Part shown: piece by piece, positions 8,676-16,415 of the stretch | Numbering within the stretch: position 1 is the stretch's first letter | Layout of the letters: every line of letters starts with the position of its first letter | Origin: SIAJ01 sp036266155 | Lineage (GTDB): Bacteria; Planctomycetota; Planctomycetia; Gemmatales; Gemmataceae | Length of the DNA: 33,443 bases | Direction of reading: 5' to 3' | NCBI GenBank assembly: GCA_036266155.1 | Contig: DATANR010000052.1 | Coordinates: forward strand, 1-33,443 | Position numbers and translations under genes: made by a program | Notes under the pieces: generated by a model | What the model saw: the letters and a program-made list of their open reading frames with translations, nothing else | What the model was told of the DNA's origin: nothing | Databases searched by the model: none

Positions 8676-8753
8676 GGCGAGCGGAGCTGCGTAGGCGGCC
8701 CGATGATGTCGCGTCGAGTCCATTATCGAGCCGCTCACGCGGCTCCGCTCGCC
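8676..8753. repeat. Palindromic gene-end repeat, copy B
   Basis: The best-preserved copy of the family at 2292-2358. Two 33-base arms (8676-8708 and 8721-8753) differ at about five positions and are separated by a 12-base loop. It starts 4 bases after the stop of the 950-aa gene and ends 5 bases before the pirin stop, so it fills the whole convergent intergenic space. It could act as a bidirectional terminator or transcript-end protector, although no clear U-tract follows. Confidence 0.85.
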
Positions 8754-8758
8754 TTTGA

Positions 8759-9457
8759 TTACGCCAAGTCAAACAACAACGTTTCGCCGCTCTCAACGCC
8801 CACCAACTCCAGCGATGTTTCATTCTCAACGGCGGCGCCGTCGCCAGTGGCCAATCGCTTTCCGTTTAGCGTGATCGCTCCGGTGGCCACTTGCACCCAT
8901 GCCGCTCGACCCGGCTGTAGCGTGTGCGTCACCTTCTGCCCAGGCTCGAGCGCCGCGGCAAAAAGGCTTGCGTCCTGATTGAAGCTCACGGATCCGTCGC
9001 GGCCGTCGTGGCTGGCGACCAGCTTGAGCTGACCCTTCCGCTCCGCGGCCGGGAAGCTCGTCTGCGCGTAGCTCGGCTTTAACCCGCGCTTCTCGGGGAA
9101 GATCCAAATCTGCAGCAAGTGCACCGGCTCCGTCCGCGAGGCGTTGAACTCGCTGTGTTGAATGCCGGTACCCGCTGTCATGCGCTGAAGATCGCCGGGC
9201 CGTATGACTGAGCCGGTGCCGATGCTGTCCTTGTGTTCGAGCGCTCCGGAAAGCACCCAGGTGATGATTTCCATGTCGCGGTGCGGATGCGTGGGGAAGC
9301 CGCCGCCTGCTGCGACCCTGTCGTCGTTGATGACCCGCAGGGAATGGAACCCCATGTGGTCGTAGTCCATGTACTCGCCAAACGAAAACGTATGCCGGCT
9401 GTCGAGCCAGCCGAAGTCCGCATGGCCGCGCTCCGCGGCCGGTCGAATCGTAATCAT
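8759..9457 (-). CDS. Pirin-family cupin protein (YhhW-type)
   Basis: 232 aa, the usual length for bacterial pirins of the YhhW/quercetinase type. The N-terminal cupin carries the full metal set: His57 and His59 in FPTHPHRDME, His101 and Glu103 in GIQHSEFN. These match the ligand spacing of human pirin and E. coli YhhW. The C-terminal cupin (about 125-232) is metal-free in appearance, as usual. The ATG is preceded by AAGGGG seven bases upstream. Family members bind Fe(II) or similar metals and some have quercetin 2,3-dioxygenase activity; the physiological substrate cannot be read from sequence. It is convergent with the 950-aa gene across repeat copy B and lies downstream of the kelch gene on the same strand with a gap of about 117 bp. 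Confidence 0.92.
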   Translation of the reverse strand: MITIRPAAERGHADFGWLDSRHTFSFGEYMDYDHMGFHSLRVINDDRVAAGGGFPTHPHRDMEIITWVLSGALEHKDSIGTGSVIRPGDLQRMTAGTGIQHSEFNASRTEPVHLLQIWIFPEKRGLKPSYAQTSFPAAERKGQLKLVASHDGRDGSVSFNQDASLFAAALEPGQKVTHTLQPGRAAWVQVATGAITLNGKRLATGDGAAVENETSLELVGVESGETLLFDLA

Positions 9458-9574
9458 GTGTTGCCCCTTTCACCGAATCAGATGGGATCGCGGTGAAAGG
9501 GATTCAATGCGCGATTGCGCGTGAACATCTGTCTCGAAAAAGACTTGAACAGATGTCTCGAATGGCGAAACGGG

Positions 9575-10546
9575 CTACTGCTTTCCCGGCTCGACCGCTT
9601 CCAAACCTGCCAATGATCCGGCCGGCGTGGCACCAGCGACGACGACCAACTTGTGCTCCGGGCCAGCGACCATTCGCGCCACAAACCGGGCTTCTTTCAA
9701 TTTTGCGCATTCTTCCCAACGATCGGCTGTGCCGGACAAGCGATAAATCTTGCCGTCGGCAGGCGTGACAAATAGCCGGCCATCTGCGACTGCCGTGGCA
9801 GGAGTGAAACCGTTCGACTTCTCCCCTGGAATGACCGGCCCATCAGACCAGCTTTGCGATTTTGGATCATACCGGTTGGCAGCCAGCTCCATTCCGCCCT
9901 TTGCATTGAGTCCGCCGATCACGTAGACGTGGCCGTTGTGCGCGGCCATCGTCAGCGCGCGCCGCTGGAACGGTTGGTCAATCTTGTTCCACTTCGCGCC
10001 GGGCTCATCCAGGTCGAGCGACCAACCGTGCGCGTACCATTCTGACTTGCCGTCCTTCCCGTTGAGTCGCCACCCTCCGAAGACGTAGAGCGTATCGCCG
10101 AGCACCGCCGAATCGTGCGACGAACGCGGCTCCGGCAACGGCTCAATGTCACTCCACTTGCCGGCTGCCGGATCGTACACCGCGCAAGTGGCCAGCGACT
10201 TGGTATCGCTCTTTTCGGTCTTGCCGTTCTGCGGCTGCATGCCGCCGATGCGGTAGAGCTTGTCTTTGTGGGCGACGAGAACCAGGCCTTGGAGCTTCGG
10301 CCCGCCGGGCAGGTCTTCCCACTTGTCCGGCTTCTTGAGGTCGAGACGGCGAAATTCGCCGAGCGTCGTCTCGGTCGAGTAGTTATGCGCCTTGCCCGCG
10401 TGGCCGCCGTACACGTACACGTAATCGCCGACGACCGCGGCGCCGAAGCTCGAAATCGGCGCGGGCAGATCGGGATACCGGGGAGTGTCGGCAGTGGCCG
10501 GATGGGACGCGAGCACGGCAATCAGCCCGGTGAGGGTCCGCAACAT
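9575..10546 (-). CDS. Secreted kelch-repeat beta-propeller protein
   Basis: 323 aa from the ATG at 10546, chosen because AGGAAGG lies about eight bases upstream and the reading opens with a signal peptide (MLRTLTGLIAVLASHPATAD, probable cleavage after ATA). The longer frame to 10831 overlaps the PepSY gene. Kelch blades show the VYVYGG / LYRIGG / LYVFGG / VYVIGG pattern followed by Trp or Tyr; about five to six blades are visible. It is likely exported as a binding or enzyme-like propeller. It is third in the order DUF1559-PepSY-kelch, 104 bp after the PepSY stop. The specific ligand is unknown. Confidence 0.85.
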   Translation of the reverse strand: MLRTLTGLIAVLASHPATADTPRYPDLPAPISSFGAAVVGDYVYVYGGHAGKAHNYSTETTLGEFRRLDLKKPDKWEDLPGGPKLQGLVLVAHKDKLYRIGGMQPQNGKTEKSDTKSLATCAVYDPAAGKWSDIEPLPEPRSSHDSAVLGDTLYVFGGWRLNGKDGKSEWYAHGWSLDLDEPGAKWNKIDQPFQRRALTMAAHNGHVYVIGGLNAKGGMELAANRYDPKSQSWSDGPVIPGEKSNGFTPATAVADGRLFVTPADGKIYRLSGTADRWEECAKLKEARFVARMVAGPEHKLVVVAGATPAGSLAGLEAVEPGKQ

Positions 10547-10650
10547 TGGAACGGCCTTCCTGGAAGGGAGGGATGAACTCCGTCCAGCGCTATTGTCGGA
10601 TTTGGTCGGCTTTTTGCCAGGGCAGCCGAGAAATGGCGAAGGACGTCGCC

Positions 10651-11649
10651 TCACGTCGCCATCGCCGCGCGCATGCCGATTGCGATCGCCACGGCAGCGC
10701 CCGTGCTCAGGGCCAGTACGATCGAGCCACTGCGCCGCAGCGCACGCAATTGCCACCACATCACCAGGCCGGACAGGCCCCAGAAGACGAGTACGATCGC
10801 CATGACGTCGACGATCCCGGCCCAGATCCATCGACTGCCATGTTCGTAGGGGTAGCCGTGGGCCGAATGCAAGCGCAGGAGAAAGTTGCGCGTCGTCGAC
10901 GGCGTCGACGGGGGTTCGTCCGTGGCCAGGCGGCCGCTGAGGGCACCGGTCATGGCGTTGTAGGTGACGCGCCAGCGCTGGCCGTCGGCCTCCATCAAGA
11001 ATGCCAGATCGGGCACGGACGTAACCTCCGCCTCGCCCGTTGGAAAGCCCGTGCGCTCCAGAATCGTCGGGACCGCAGCCTTGATGCGCTCGTGGAGCGG
11101 ACTTTCCAACTTCAGACCGTCCAATGATGCGGTTCGCACTGGCCCATTGGCTCGTGGCCCGGTCGGCGGGGCGGGGCCGATGGCGAATGGGGCCGGCGCC
11201 TCGACCTTTGGTGGAACAACTTCGCCCGAGCGGACACTGCCGCCGGCGCCGGTCGGATCAATCAGCACGTTGATTTCCTGGTTGTCCCGGCGCACGACGG
11301 CGAAGGCAAAGTCGCGCGTATAGCGCGCCTTATCCGGCTCGACGAGCGCATAGTTGCTGCCCGGCTTGGCGCGCGAGTTCAACGCTTCAACCACTTGTTG
11401 CGCCAACTCCGAGGGCGCCGGCGGAGTTGCCATCGGCGTATCCGCAAGCGCTGCCCGATCGAAGGTAACGTAGGGCTGATCGCTGAAGACCGTGGGGTGG
11501 TTGAAAAGAAAAGCGGTCACGCCATAAAGGATGGACCACGGCAGCATCAACAGCCCGGCATAGAGGTGCGTGCGGCGAACGAGTTGAAGGAATCGCTTGA
11601 GCAAGGGTGCACTCCGAGCGCCGAATGGCGCATGGCTATCCGGCACCAT
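10651..11649 (-). CDS. PepSY-associated transmembrane protein
   Basis: 332 aa. The N-terminal cytoplasmic RFLQLVRRTHLYAGL leads into a membrane helix (about 28-50, LPWSILYGVTAFLFNHP), typical of PepSY-TM proteins related to PiuB and iron-uptake reductases. A periplasmic region (about 55-275) contains a PepSY-like segment (SVPDLAFLMEADGQRWRVTY). Two C-terminal membrane helices follow (WIWAGIVDVMAIVLVFWGLSGL, and about 307-327). Conserved-type histidines sit at helix edges (RRTHLY, LLRLHSAHGY) and could bind heme. The start has no obvious ribosome-binding site and may be a little downstream. It begins 30 bp after the DUF1559 gene, so co-transcription is likely. Related proteins function in iron/heme handling; that role here is an inference supported by the Fur-like box upstream. 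Confidence 0.8.
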   Translation of the reverse strand: MVPDSHAPFGARSAPLLKRFLQLVRRTHLYAGLLMLPWSILYGVTAFLFNHPTVFSDQPYVTFDRAALADTPMATPPAPSELAQQVVEALNSRAKPGSNYALVEPDKARYTRDFAFAVVRRDNQEINVLIDPTGAGGSVRSGEVVPPKVEAPAPFAIGPAPPTGPRANGPVRTASLDGLKLESPLHERIKAAVPTILERTGFPTGEAEVTSVPDLAFLMEADGQRWRVTYNAMTGALSGRLATDEPPSTPSTTRNFLLRLHSAHGYPYEHGSRWIWAGIVDVMAIVLVFWGLSGLVMWWQLRALRRSGSIVLALSTGAAVAIAIGMRAAMAT

Positions 11650-11679
11650 ATGACGATCGGAGTGGGTTGGCTCGTGCGC

Positions 11680-12708
11680 TTAGAAATCCGAACCCAGGAC
11701 TTCGCCGCCGGCCCGCGTGCCCAGCGCCCGCCATGTGGCGAGCGAGATCGAATCGCGAACGAAGCGCACGCTGCCGTCCATGAGCAGCACGTTGACGCCG
11801 CCGGGATGGAAGCTGCGTGAAGTGACGGCCGCGAAGGTGTCGCCGAGACTCGACTCGGTCGCCGAGATGTAGTCGACGTCGTAGGTGGCGCTGCCGCTGA
11901 CGACATTCACCTTCGTGTTCGGCGTGAACACAGTGGTGAAGCCGGTCTCGTGGACCTTGCCGTCAACCCATTCCGCGTGCGTCATCTTCGCGGGGTCAAC
12001 CGCCGACGCCGACATGCCCGGCACGCCGAATGGGGGGCCGCCGGCCGCGGAAGCGGGGGGCGCTGGCGGCGGGTTGTACGTGCCGGTGCTCGCACCCGTC
12101 ATGCGGACCGTGTAGCCCTTCACTTCGCTCATCGCCAGCGTGTTGCTCATGCCGTCCGTGAAGTCCGCGAAGCGGCGGCCAATGTTTGGGCCAAACGCGC
12201 CGTCGCCGTACTGCATGCCGGTCGTCTTTGAAGTGAGCACCGCCCACGATCCGAGGTTGACCGCGTAGTTCAAGGTCCAGTTCTTGTTGCCATAGGTCGG
12301 ATCGGTGCCGCTGCCCTTGTCATTCACTTCGCTGGGGCAAATGTAAGTGGCGACGCGCTTCGATGTAACGAACGGCTGCGTGCTGTACGGCTGAGTCAAG
12401 TCGACATTGCGGAAAAGGCTTTCCTGTTCAATGAACGGCAGGATGCGGGCGATGGCCGACCACGGCGACCTCTGCACCATGGCAGAGCCGTTGTAGGTGA
12501 ACACTCCGTTCGGTGGCAGGCCGTCCATGGTGTCCATGTGGTTGTGCATCGCGAGGCCGATTTGCTTGAGGTTGTTGGCGCACTTGATCCGGGCGGCAGA
12601 AGCACGGACCTTCTGAACGGCAGGCAACAGCAACCCGGTAAGAATGGCGATGATGGCAATCACCACCAGCAGTTCGATGAGCGTAAACGCCTTGCGACAG
12701 TGTTTCAT
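11680..12708 (-). CDS. DUF1559 protein with prepilin-type N-terminus
   Basis: 342 aa. It opens with a type IV prepilin signal: short basic leader, then FTLIELLVVIAIIAIL, with the Glu at +5 of the mature protein. The residue before the cleavage site is Ala (RKA|FTLIE) rather than the usual Gly. The pattern KCANNLKQIGLAMHNH and the C-terminal ending FHPGGVNVLLMDGSVRFV are hallmarks of the planctomycete DUF1559 (SBP_bac_10) family. It is likely membrane-anchored or assembled by a pseudopilus-like pathway. GAGAAG lies upstream of the ATG. It is the first gene of a run with PepSY-TM and kelch proteins, with a Fur-box-like palindrome 30 bp upstream of the start. Confidence 0.92.
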   Translation of the reverse strand: MKHCRKAFTLIELLVVIAIIAILTGLLLPAVQKVRASAARIKCANNLKQIGLAMHNHMDTMDGLPPNGVFTYNGSAMVQRSPWSAIARILPFIEQESLFRNVDLTQPYSTQPFVTSKRVATYICPSEVNDKGSGTDPTYGNKNWTLNYAVNLGSWAVLTSKTTGMQYGDGAFGPNIGRRFADFTDGMSNTLAMSEVKGYTVRMTGASTGTYNPPPAPPASAAGGPPFGVPGMSASAVDPAKMTHAEWVDGKVHETGFTTVFTPNTKVNVVSGSATYDVDYISATESSLGDTFAAVTSRSFHPGGVNVLLMDGSVRFVRDSISLATWRALGTRAGGEVLGSDF

Positions 12709-13032
12709 GATGCTTCTCGGTCAGACCTCGACGCTTGTTGAGACTGAGTATCATTTGAAAGAGTAGTTTAAGTGTTTAGTATCGAAGCGGCAAGGATCGA
12801 ATTTGAAGGCTTCTGTTACTAATCGCCGACATCGGGAAACGCGGCGCAATGGCAAACGCTTGACCATTTCTGTTGATACTTGATCTCAACAGAACGGCTT
12901 CGATTCCCGGCGGCATTGGCGTTTGGGACCTCGGCATTCGTCGTAAGCCTGTTCCGCGCCTTGTCAAATTGTGGCCGATCCCTAAATCTCTATACGGACG
13001 TAAAACTGTCTGTTTGGGGTGTTTTGCCAGGC
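12709..13032. other. Divergent intergenic region
   Basis: A 324-bp gap between the DUF1559 gene (leftward) and the YrdC-phosphatase fusion (rightward), more AT-rich than its neighbours. It contains the Fur-like site listed separately. A possible promoter for the rightward gene is TTGTCA at 12961-12966 with TAAATC at 12983-12988 (16-base spacing), but this is weak. The open frame extending upstream to 12880 is not believed to be coding. Confidence 0.4.
12739..12753 (-). promoter_or_regulatory. Fur-box-like 7-1-7 palindrome
   Basis: Read on the minus strand it is TGATACT-C-AGTCTCA, a 7-1-7 inverted repeat with one mismatch between half-sites. It matches the classical Fur core TGATAAT-C-ATTATCA at 12 of 15 positions. 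It lies 30 bp upstream of the DUF1559 start codon, where a bound repressor would block transcription. Iron regulation would fit the PepSY-TM protein downstream. This is based on pattern only. Confidence 0.45.
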
Positions 13033-14061
13033 ATGCCCGCGTATTTTGACTGGCGCGCGGCGTCCGCTCATGACGAACTTGTTCGCCACGTCGTCCAAGA
13101 CCTCGTGAATGGCTCGATCGTGGCCGTGCCGACAGAGGTCGGTGTTGTTCTGACGGCGGATCCGGCAAAACTAGCGGACCCGAATCGACCGCGCGGTCTC
13201 TCGGACAAGATTCAGGCCGATCGACTCGATGGGCACTTCGACGCGGCCGAGTTCTTCACCCGTTCGCCCGCGACATCGGCTGAGCGGGTACTGGCGAGCC
13301 GGCTGTGGCCGGGACCGATCGGATGGATTGATCCGGAATCGCCGTTTGCCGCCTGGGTTCCGCGCCATGTGGCGCTGGCAACCATACTTGGATTACTTCA
13401 CCGCCCGCTGGCCCTTTTTGAATTGAACTCGGGACAGCCGGTGGAGCCGGCCCAATTGGAAGAAACTGCGGCGACGATTATCCAGGATGGCGCCGACACA
13501 CGCGGGCCAGTCACGCTGATTCGCCCCAACGATTACCGATGGTCGATCGCGCGGCCCGGCGTTATGACGGAAGCCGACATTCGCCAGGCGCTCGCCCGCA
13601 AGATTGTGTTTGTATGCACGGGCAACACGTGCCGTAGCCCGATGGCCGAAGCCATCTTCAAGCATCGTTTGGCCGAACAATTAGGATGTGCGATCGCCGA
13701 GTTGCCGGATCGCGGATTTGTTGTGTCATCCGCCGGAATTGCTGCGGGTTCGCACGCGCCGGCCACGTCGGAATCGATTGCGATTCTCGATGAGTTTGGC
13801 GTCGACCTGAAGAATCATCGCAGCCAGCCGGCGTTGGCCGATTTGATTGCCCGGGCGGACGACGTCGTCGTGATGACGCGCAGCCATCTCGCCACCCTGG
13901 TCGGCCGTTTCCCCGTACTGAGCGGCGCGTTACGATTATTGGGAGGTGCGGACGGCGACCTCGATGACCCGATCGGCGGCGGACCGGCCGTCTATCGTTC
14001 GTGTGCGACGACCATACGCAACCACGTAGATCGTTTGATCCTGGAAATGGGCCTGTCATGA
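13033..14061 (+). CDS. Degenerate Sua5/YrdC domain fused to YwlE-like phosphatase
   Basis: 342 aa from the ATG at 13033. Residues about 12-188 follow the YrdC/Sua5 fold in outline (SIVAVPTEVGVVLTAD, SRLWPGPIGW, WVPRHVALATIL, ending SIARPG). However, the nucleotide-binding PTE-x-x-YGL and STSAN motifs of t6A synthases are altered (the latter to FELNSG), so TsaC activity is doubtful. Residues 190-342 form a low-molecular-weight phosphatase: P-loop CTGNTCRS with nucleophile Cys195 and Arg201, and general-acid loop DDPIGG near the C-terminus. Thr199 occupies the position of YwlE Thr11, which in Bacillus selects phosphoarginine over phosphotyrosine. Its stop overlaps the rpiB start (ATGA), as in an operon; Bacillus has ywlC, ywlE and ywlF (rpiB) in the same order. 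Confidence 0.88.
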   Translation: MPAYFDWRAASAHDELVRHVVQDLVNGSIVAVPTEVGVVLTADPAKLADPNRPRGLSDKIQADRLDGHFDAAEFFTRSPATSAERVLASRLWPGPIGWIDPESPFAAWVPRHVALATILGLLHRPLALFELNSGQPVEPAQLEETAATIIQDGADTRGPVTLIRPNDYRWSIARPGVMTEADIRQALARKIVFVCTGNTCRSPMAEAIFKHRLAEQLGCAIAELPDRGFVVSSAGIAAGSHAPATSESIAILDEFGVDLKNHRSQPALADLIARADDVVVMTRSHLATLVGRFPVLSGALRLLGGADGDLDDPIGGGPAVYRSCATTIRNHVDRLILEMGLS

Positions 14062-14516
14062 GAATCGTGTTGGGGAGCGACCATCGGGGTTTCGGTGTCA
14101 AGCAGCGGCTGGTCGGGCAGCTGGCCAAGCTCGGGCACGATGTGCGCGATGTCGGCGTCGATTCGGGTGACGGCGCTGCCGACTATCCGGACTACGCGAT
14201 CCCCGTTTCGCAGGCCGTCGCCAACGGCCAAGCGGACCGCGGCATCCTCGTCTGCGGCACCGGCTTCGGCATGTGCATCGCCGCGAATAAGGTCAACGGC
14301 ATCCGGGCCGTGAGTTGCCGCGATCCGATCGAGGCCGAGATGAGCCGGCGCCACAACGACGCCAATGTCCTGTGCATGTCGGCCGATTTCCTGGGCCAGG
14401 AACTTATCGACCGGCTCGTCCAGGTTTGGCTGAACACCGACTTCGAAGGCGGCCGGCACCAGCGGCGCGTGGAAAAGATCGCGAGCTATGAGACGGCTTC
14501 CCATCCTCGGTCGTGA
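14058..14516 (+). CDS. rpiB: Ribose-5-phosphate isomerase B
   Basis: 152 aa, the usual RpiB length. It interconverts ribose-5-phosphate and ribulose-5-phosphate in the pentose phosphate pathway. The family motifs are all present: MRIVLGSDHRGFGVKQRLV at the N-terminus, DYPDYA (43-48), GILVCGTGFGMCIAANK with the catalytic Cys66, GIRAV, and RRHNDANVLCM with the HN pair. The start is fixed by the ATGA overlap with the preceding phosphatase fusion, giving four shared bases and likely translational coupling. It is convergent with the DinB-like gene. Confidence 0.96.
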   Translation: MRIVLGSDHRGFGVKQRLVGQLAKLGHDVRDVGVDSGDGAADYPDYAIPVSQAVANGQADRGILVCGTGFGMCIAANKVNGIRAVSCRDPIEAEMSRRHNDANVLCMSADFLGQELIDRLVQVWLNTDFEGGRHQRRVEKIASYETASHPRS

Positions 14517-14581
14517 TGAACCAAAGCCGTTATGGGGAACTGTGCCGCCTGCGCTGTTACAGGCCAAATCAGACGGATGAA

Positions 14582-15097
14582 CTACGGCAGATAGCGGCTC
14601 ACATGTTGTTTGCTCTGTCCAGGCGCGATCGTCTGATAGGCCGCGTCCGGCTTTAGCCAACGTTTCACGTAAAGGATCTGGCCGACGTGGTAGGCCGTAT
14701 GACTCAGGCCGCGCAGCAGTGCCTGTTGCACTCGATGCGGCTCGCCGCGAATTGTTATTGTTCTGCCGAGGTCGGCGTCCGTCAATTCACCAAGTGCACC
14801 GAGCAGAATCCCCCAACCGCGTTCCCAGGCCGCGAGCAGGTTCGCGCGCGAGTCGCCGGGACCGAGAACGAATTCAGTGTCTCGATCGCGCGTCGGCTTG
14901 TCGCCGTCGGTGGTGAGGAAGTCGGCCCAGCGCGATTGCAGGTTGCCCGCGAGGTGCTTGACGATCAACGCGATCGGATTGACCGCCTGGCCCGGCCGCT
15001 GAAAGAATGCGTCATCTGACAAACCCCCGATGGCCCGGTCGGCCATGGTTTTGTGCTTGCGGAATTCATTCGTTAAGTCGGCGAGGATCAGGTTCAT
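14582..15097 (-). CDS. DinB-like four-helix metal-binding protein
   Basis: 171 aa with the DinB/YfiT (DUF1572-like) architecture. The three-histidine metal site is seen at His48 (IVKHLAGN), His133 and His137 (LSHTAYHVGQILYVKR). Family members are four-helix bundles binding Ni, Zn or Fe; some are thiol (bacillithiol/mycothiol-type) transferases. The substrate here is unknown. It starts 17 bp after the DUF4058 gene on the same strand, so the two are probably co-transcribed. The C-terminal tail (APGQSKQHVSRYLP) is short and polar. Confidence 0.85.
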   Translation of the reverse strand: MNLILADLTNEFRKHKTMADRAIGGLSDDAFFQRPGQAVNPIALIVKHLAGNLQSRWADFLTTDGDKPTRDRDTEFVLGPGDSRANLLAAWERGWGILLGALGELTDADLGRTITIRGEPHRVQQALLRGLSHTAYHVGQILYVKRWLKPDAAYQTIAPGQSKQHVSRYLP

Positions 15098-15114
15098 AGC
15101 GACATGTTAGTTGA

Positions 15115-15849
15115 TCATTCCTCGATCACCGTCCGCCAACGCTTCGGCACCGCTTCGAAGGCGTGACCGTAAGTCACTTCAAGCGAAACGGGCACTTGGG
15201 CGTCTTCCGCCAAGAATAGCGGCATGTCCGGTATTCGATCGCCAATGGAAAAGGAATGACAATAGGCGTTCACACCGCCGGGGATGACCTCGTACGCCAC
15301 CGCCGATCGATTGCCTGTCCCCGCCGTGTTGGCCGGCTCGTCCGTGATGTTCTCCCAAATGGCCGGATGGATCCCATTGGGGTCGCGCTTGGTCCGCGGC
15401 AACACATCGATCAGCAGCAAGTGGACATCGGCACTCAGCTGTTCGAGGGCTTTAGCTACGAATTCCTCAAAGGCCTTCTTGTTCGACTTATTGCCGCCCG
15501 AGACGATTTCGATGAGCGCGACCACGCGATCGTCGCTCACGTGTCGCACGGTCACATGGCTCTTCTTGCGGCGATACCAGTCTTCTTCGGTCTTGACCGT
15601 GTCGACGACCACAGGCCGTGGCAGCACGCCAATCGCGGCACCCAGGCTGACTGTCCCAAAGCCACCGCTGTCGCGAGACTGCAACGTCAACACGTCGAGT
15701 TCGCGATCGCCCGAGTACTGTTCGGCCATCGCGTAATAGTCTGGTGGCAGGCCGCCCGAGTTCAACGAGCGCTTGATTTGGGAAATCCACTCGTGATGGA
15801 AGTCGTGGAAGATTCCTGCTTTGACGCGCGACCAGTTGTGCAAGGGCAT
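15115..15849 (-). CDS. DUF4058 family protein
   Basis: 244 aa. The N-terminus MPLHNWSRVKAGIFHDFHHE and the LPPDYYAMAEQ segment are diagnostic of DUF4058, a family common in planctomycetes and cyanobacteria with a predicted nuclease-like or Uma2-like fold but no proven function. The start at 15849 is chosen because GGAGG lies nine bases upstream; the ATGs further upstream precede or overlap this site. The middle has an acidic/basic strand pattern around VVALIEIVSGGNKSNKKAFEEF (the E-x-V-S-x-x-N-K motif also seen in the family), which may hold active residues. It is upstream of the DinB-like gene in a two-gene unit. Confidence 0.85.
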   Translation of the reverse strand: MPLHNWSRVKAGIFHDFHHEWISQIKRSLNSGGLPPDYYAMAEQYSGDRELDVLTLQSRDSGGFGTVSLGAAIGVLPRPVVVDTVKTEEDWYRRKKSHVTVRHVSDDRVVALIEIVSGGNKSNKKAFEEFVAKALEQLSADVHLLLIDVLPRTKRDPNGIHPAIWENITDEPANTAGTGNRSAVAYEVIPGGVNAYCHSFSIGDRIPDMPLFLAEDAQVPVSLEVTYGHAFEAVPKRWRTVIEE

Positions 15850-16415
15850 GGACTCGAACCTCCGCATTGCCATGGCTCATTATAATCGAAGCAGAATGGA
15901 GTCTTGGCGCGTTTATACACTCGGTCGGCCACAAAATCCCGGATGAGGCACCCAAGCGGATCGTCGAAATCCCCAAGAGTGCACGCTGGCAGAGCCCGGC
16001 TGTTCCGACGGGCATACTTTTTCGTTCCAATCCAAACCGATTGCCAGCGCCGGCCGTCTGAATGAATACCAGACGGCCGGTTGCACGCGCCGAGAGTTCA
16101 TGCCTCAAGTGTTTGGATGGAAACACTTTCAGGAACGCTTCTGCTGCGGCAATTGGAGAATTGTCAGATTGTCATTTTGTTTCCGGGGTGAGTGTGTTGC
16201 TGAACGAAACGCACTTTGGCTCCGGCCGCACGGTCTTCGCGGTGCGTAGCGGACGTGCCGGTCGGTGGGTAACATCCGCGTAATAATTTGACCGGTCGGC
16301 CTTTTCGGCTGGCTAGACGGACCTCTACAGTAAACGTTTGCTTGGCCTCGGGAACCCAGGTCCCCTCGGCTCGCTAGATCCCCCTGCCTACTCAGCGCCC
16401 GTCCGGAGAATCCGC
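15850..16415. other. Long non-coding gap with two hairpins
   Basis: 566 bp between the divergently transcribed DUF4058 gene and the RTX protein. It contains a perfect 11-bp stem (CCGGCCGTCTG, 16050-16060 with 16070-16080, nine-base loop) and an 8-bp stem (AAGTGTTT, 16107-16114 with 16121-16128). Neither is followed by a U-tract. The frames crossing it are short and unconvincing. The right part must hold the promoter and leader of the RTX gene. Confidence 0.5.

Noticed and set aside
10547..10831. N-terminal extension of the kelch protein
   Set aside because: It overlaps the PepSY gene in another frame and is Arg-rich; the downstream ATG has a signal peptide and a good ribosome-binding site.
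12880..13032. N-terminal extension of the YrdC-phosphatase fusion
   Set aside because: It has no similarity to YrdC, lies in the AT-richer intergenic DNA, and the ATG at 13033 starts at the expected domain edge.
15835..15870. GGTTCGAGTCC on the minus strand, resembling a tRNA T-loop
   Set aside because: The flanking bases do not form a T-stem or acceptor stem, and the GGAGG in it is the ribosome-binding site of the DUF4058 gene.
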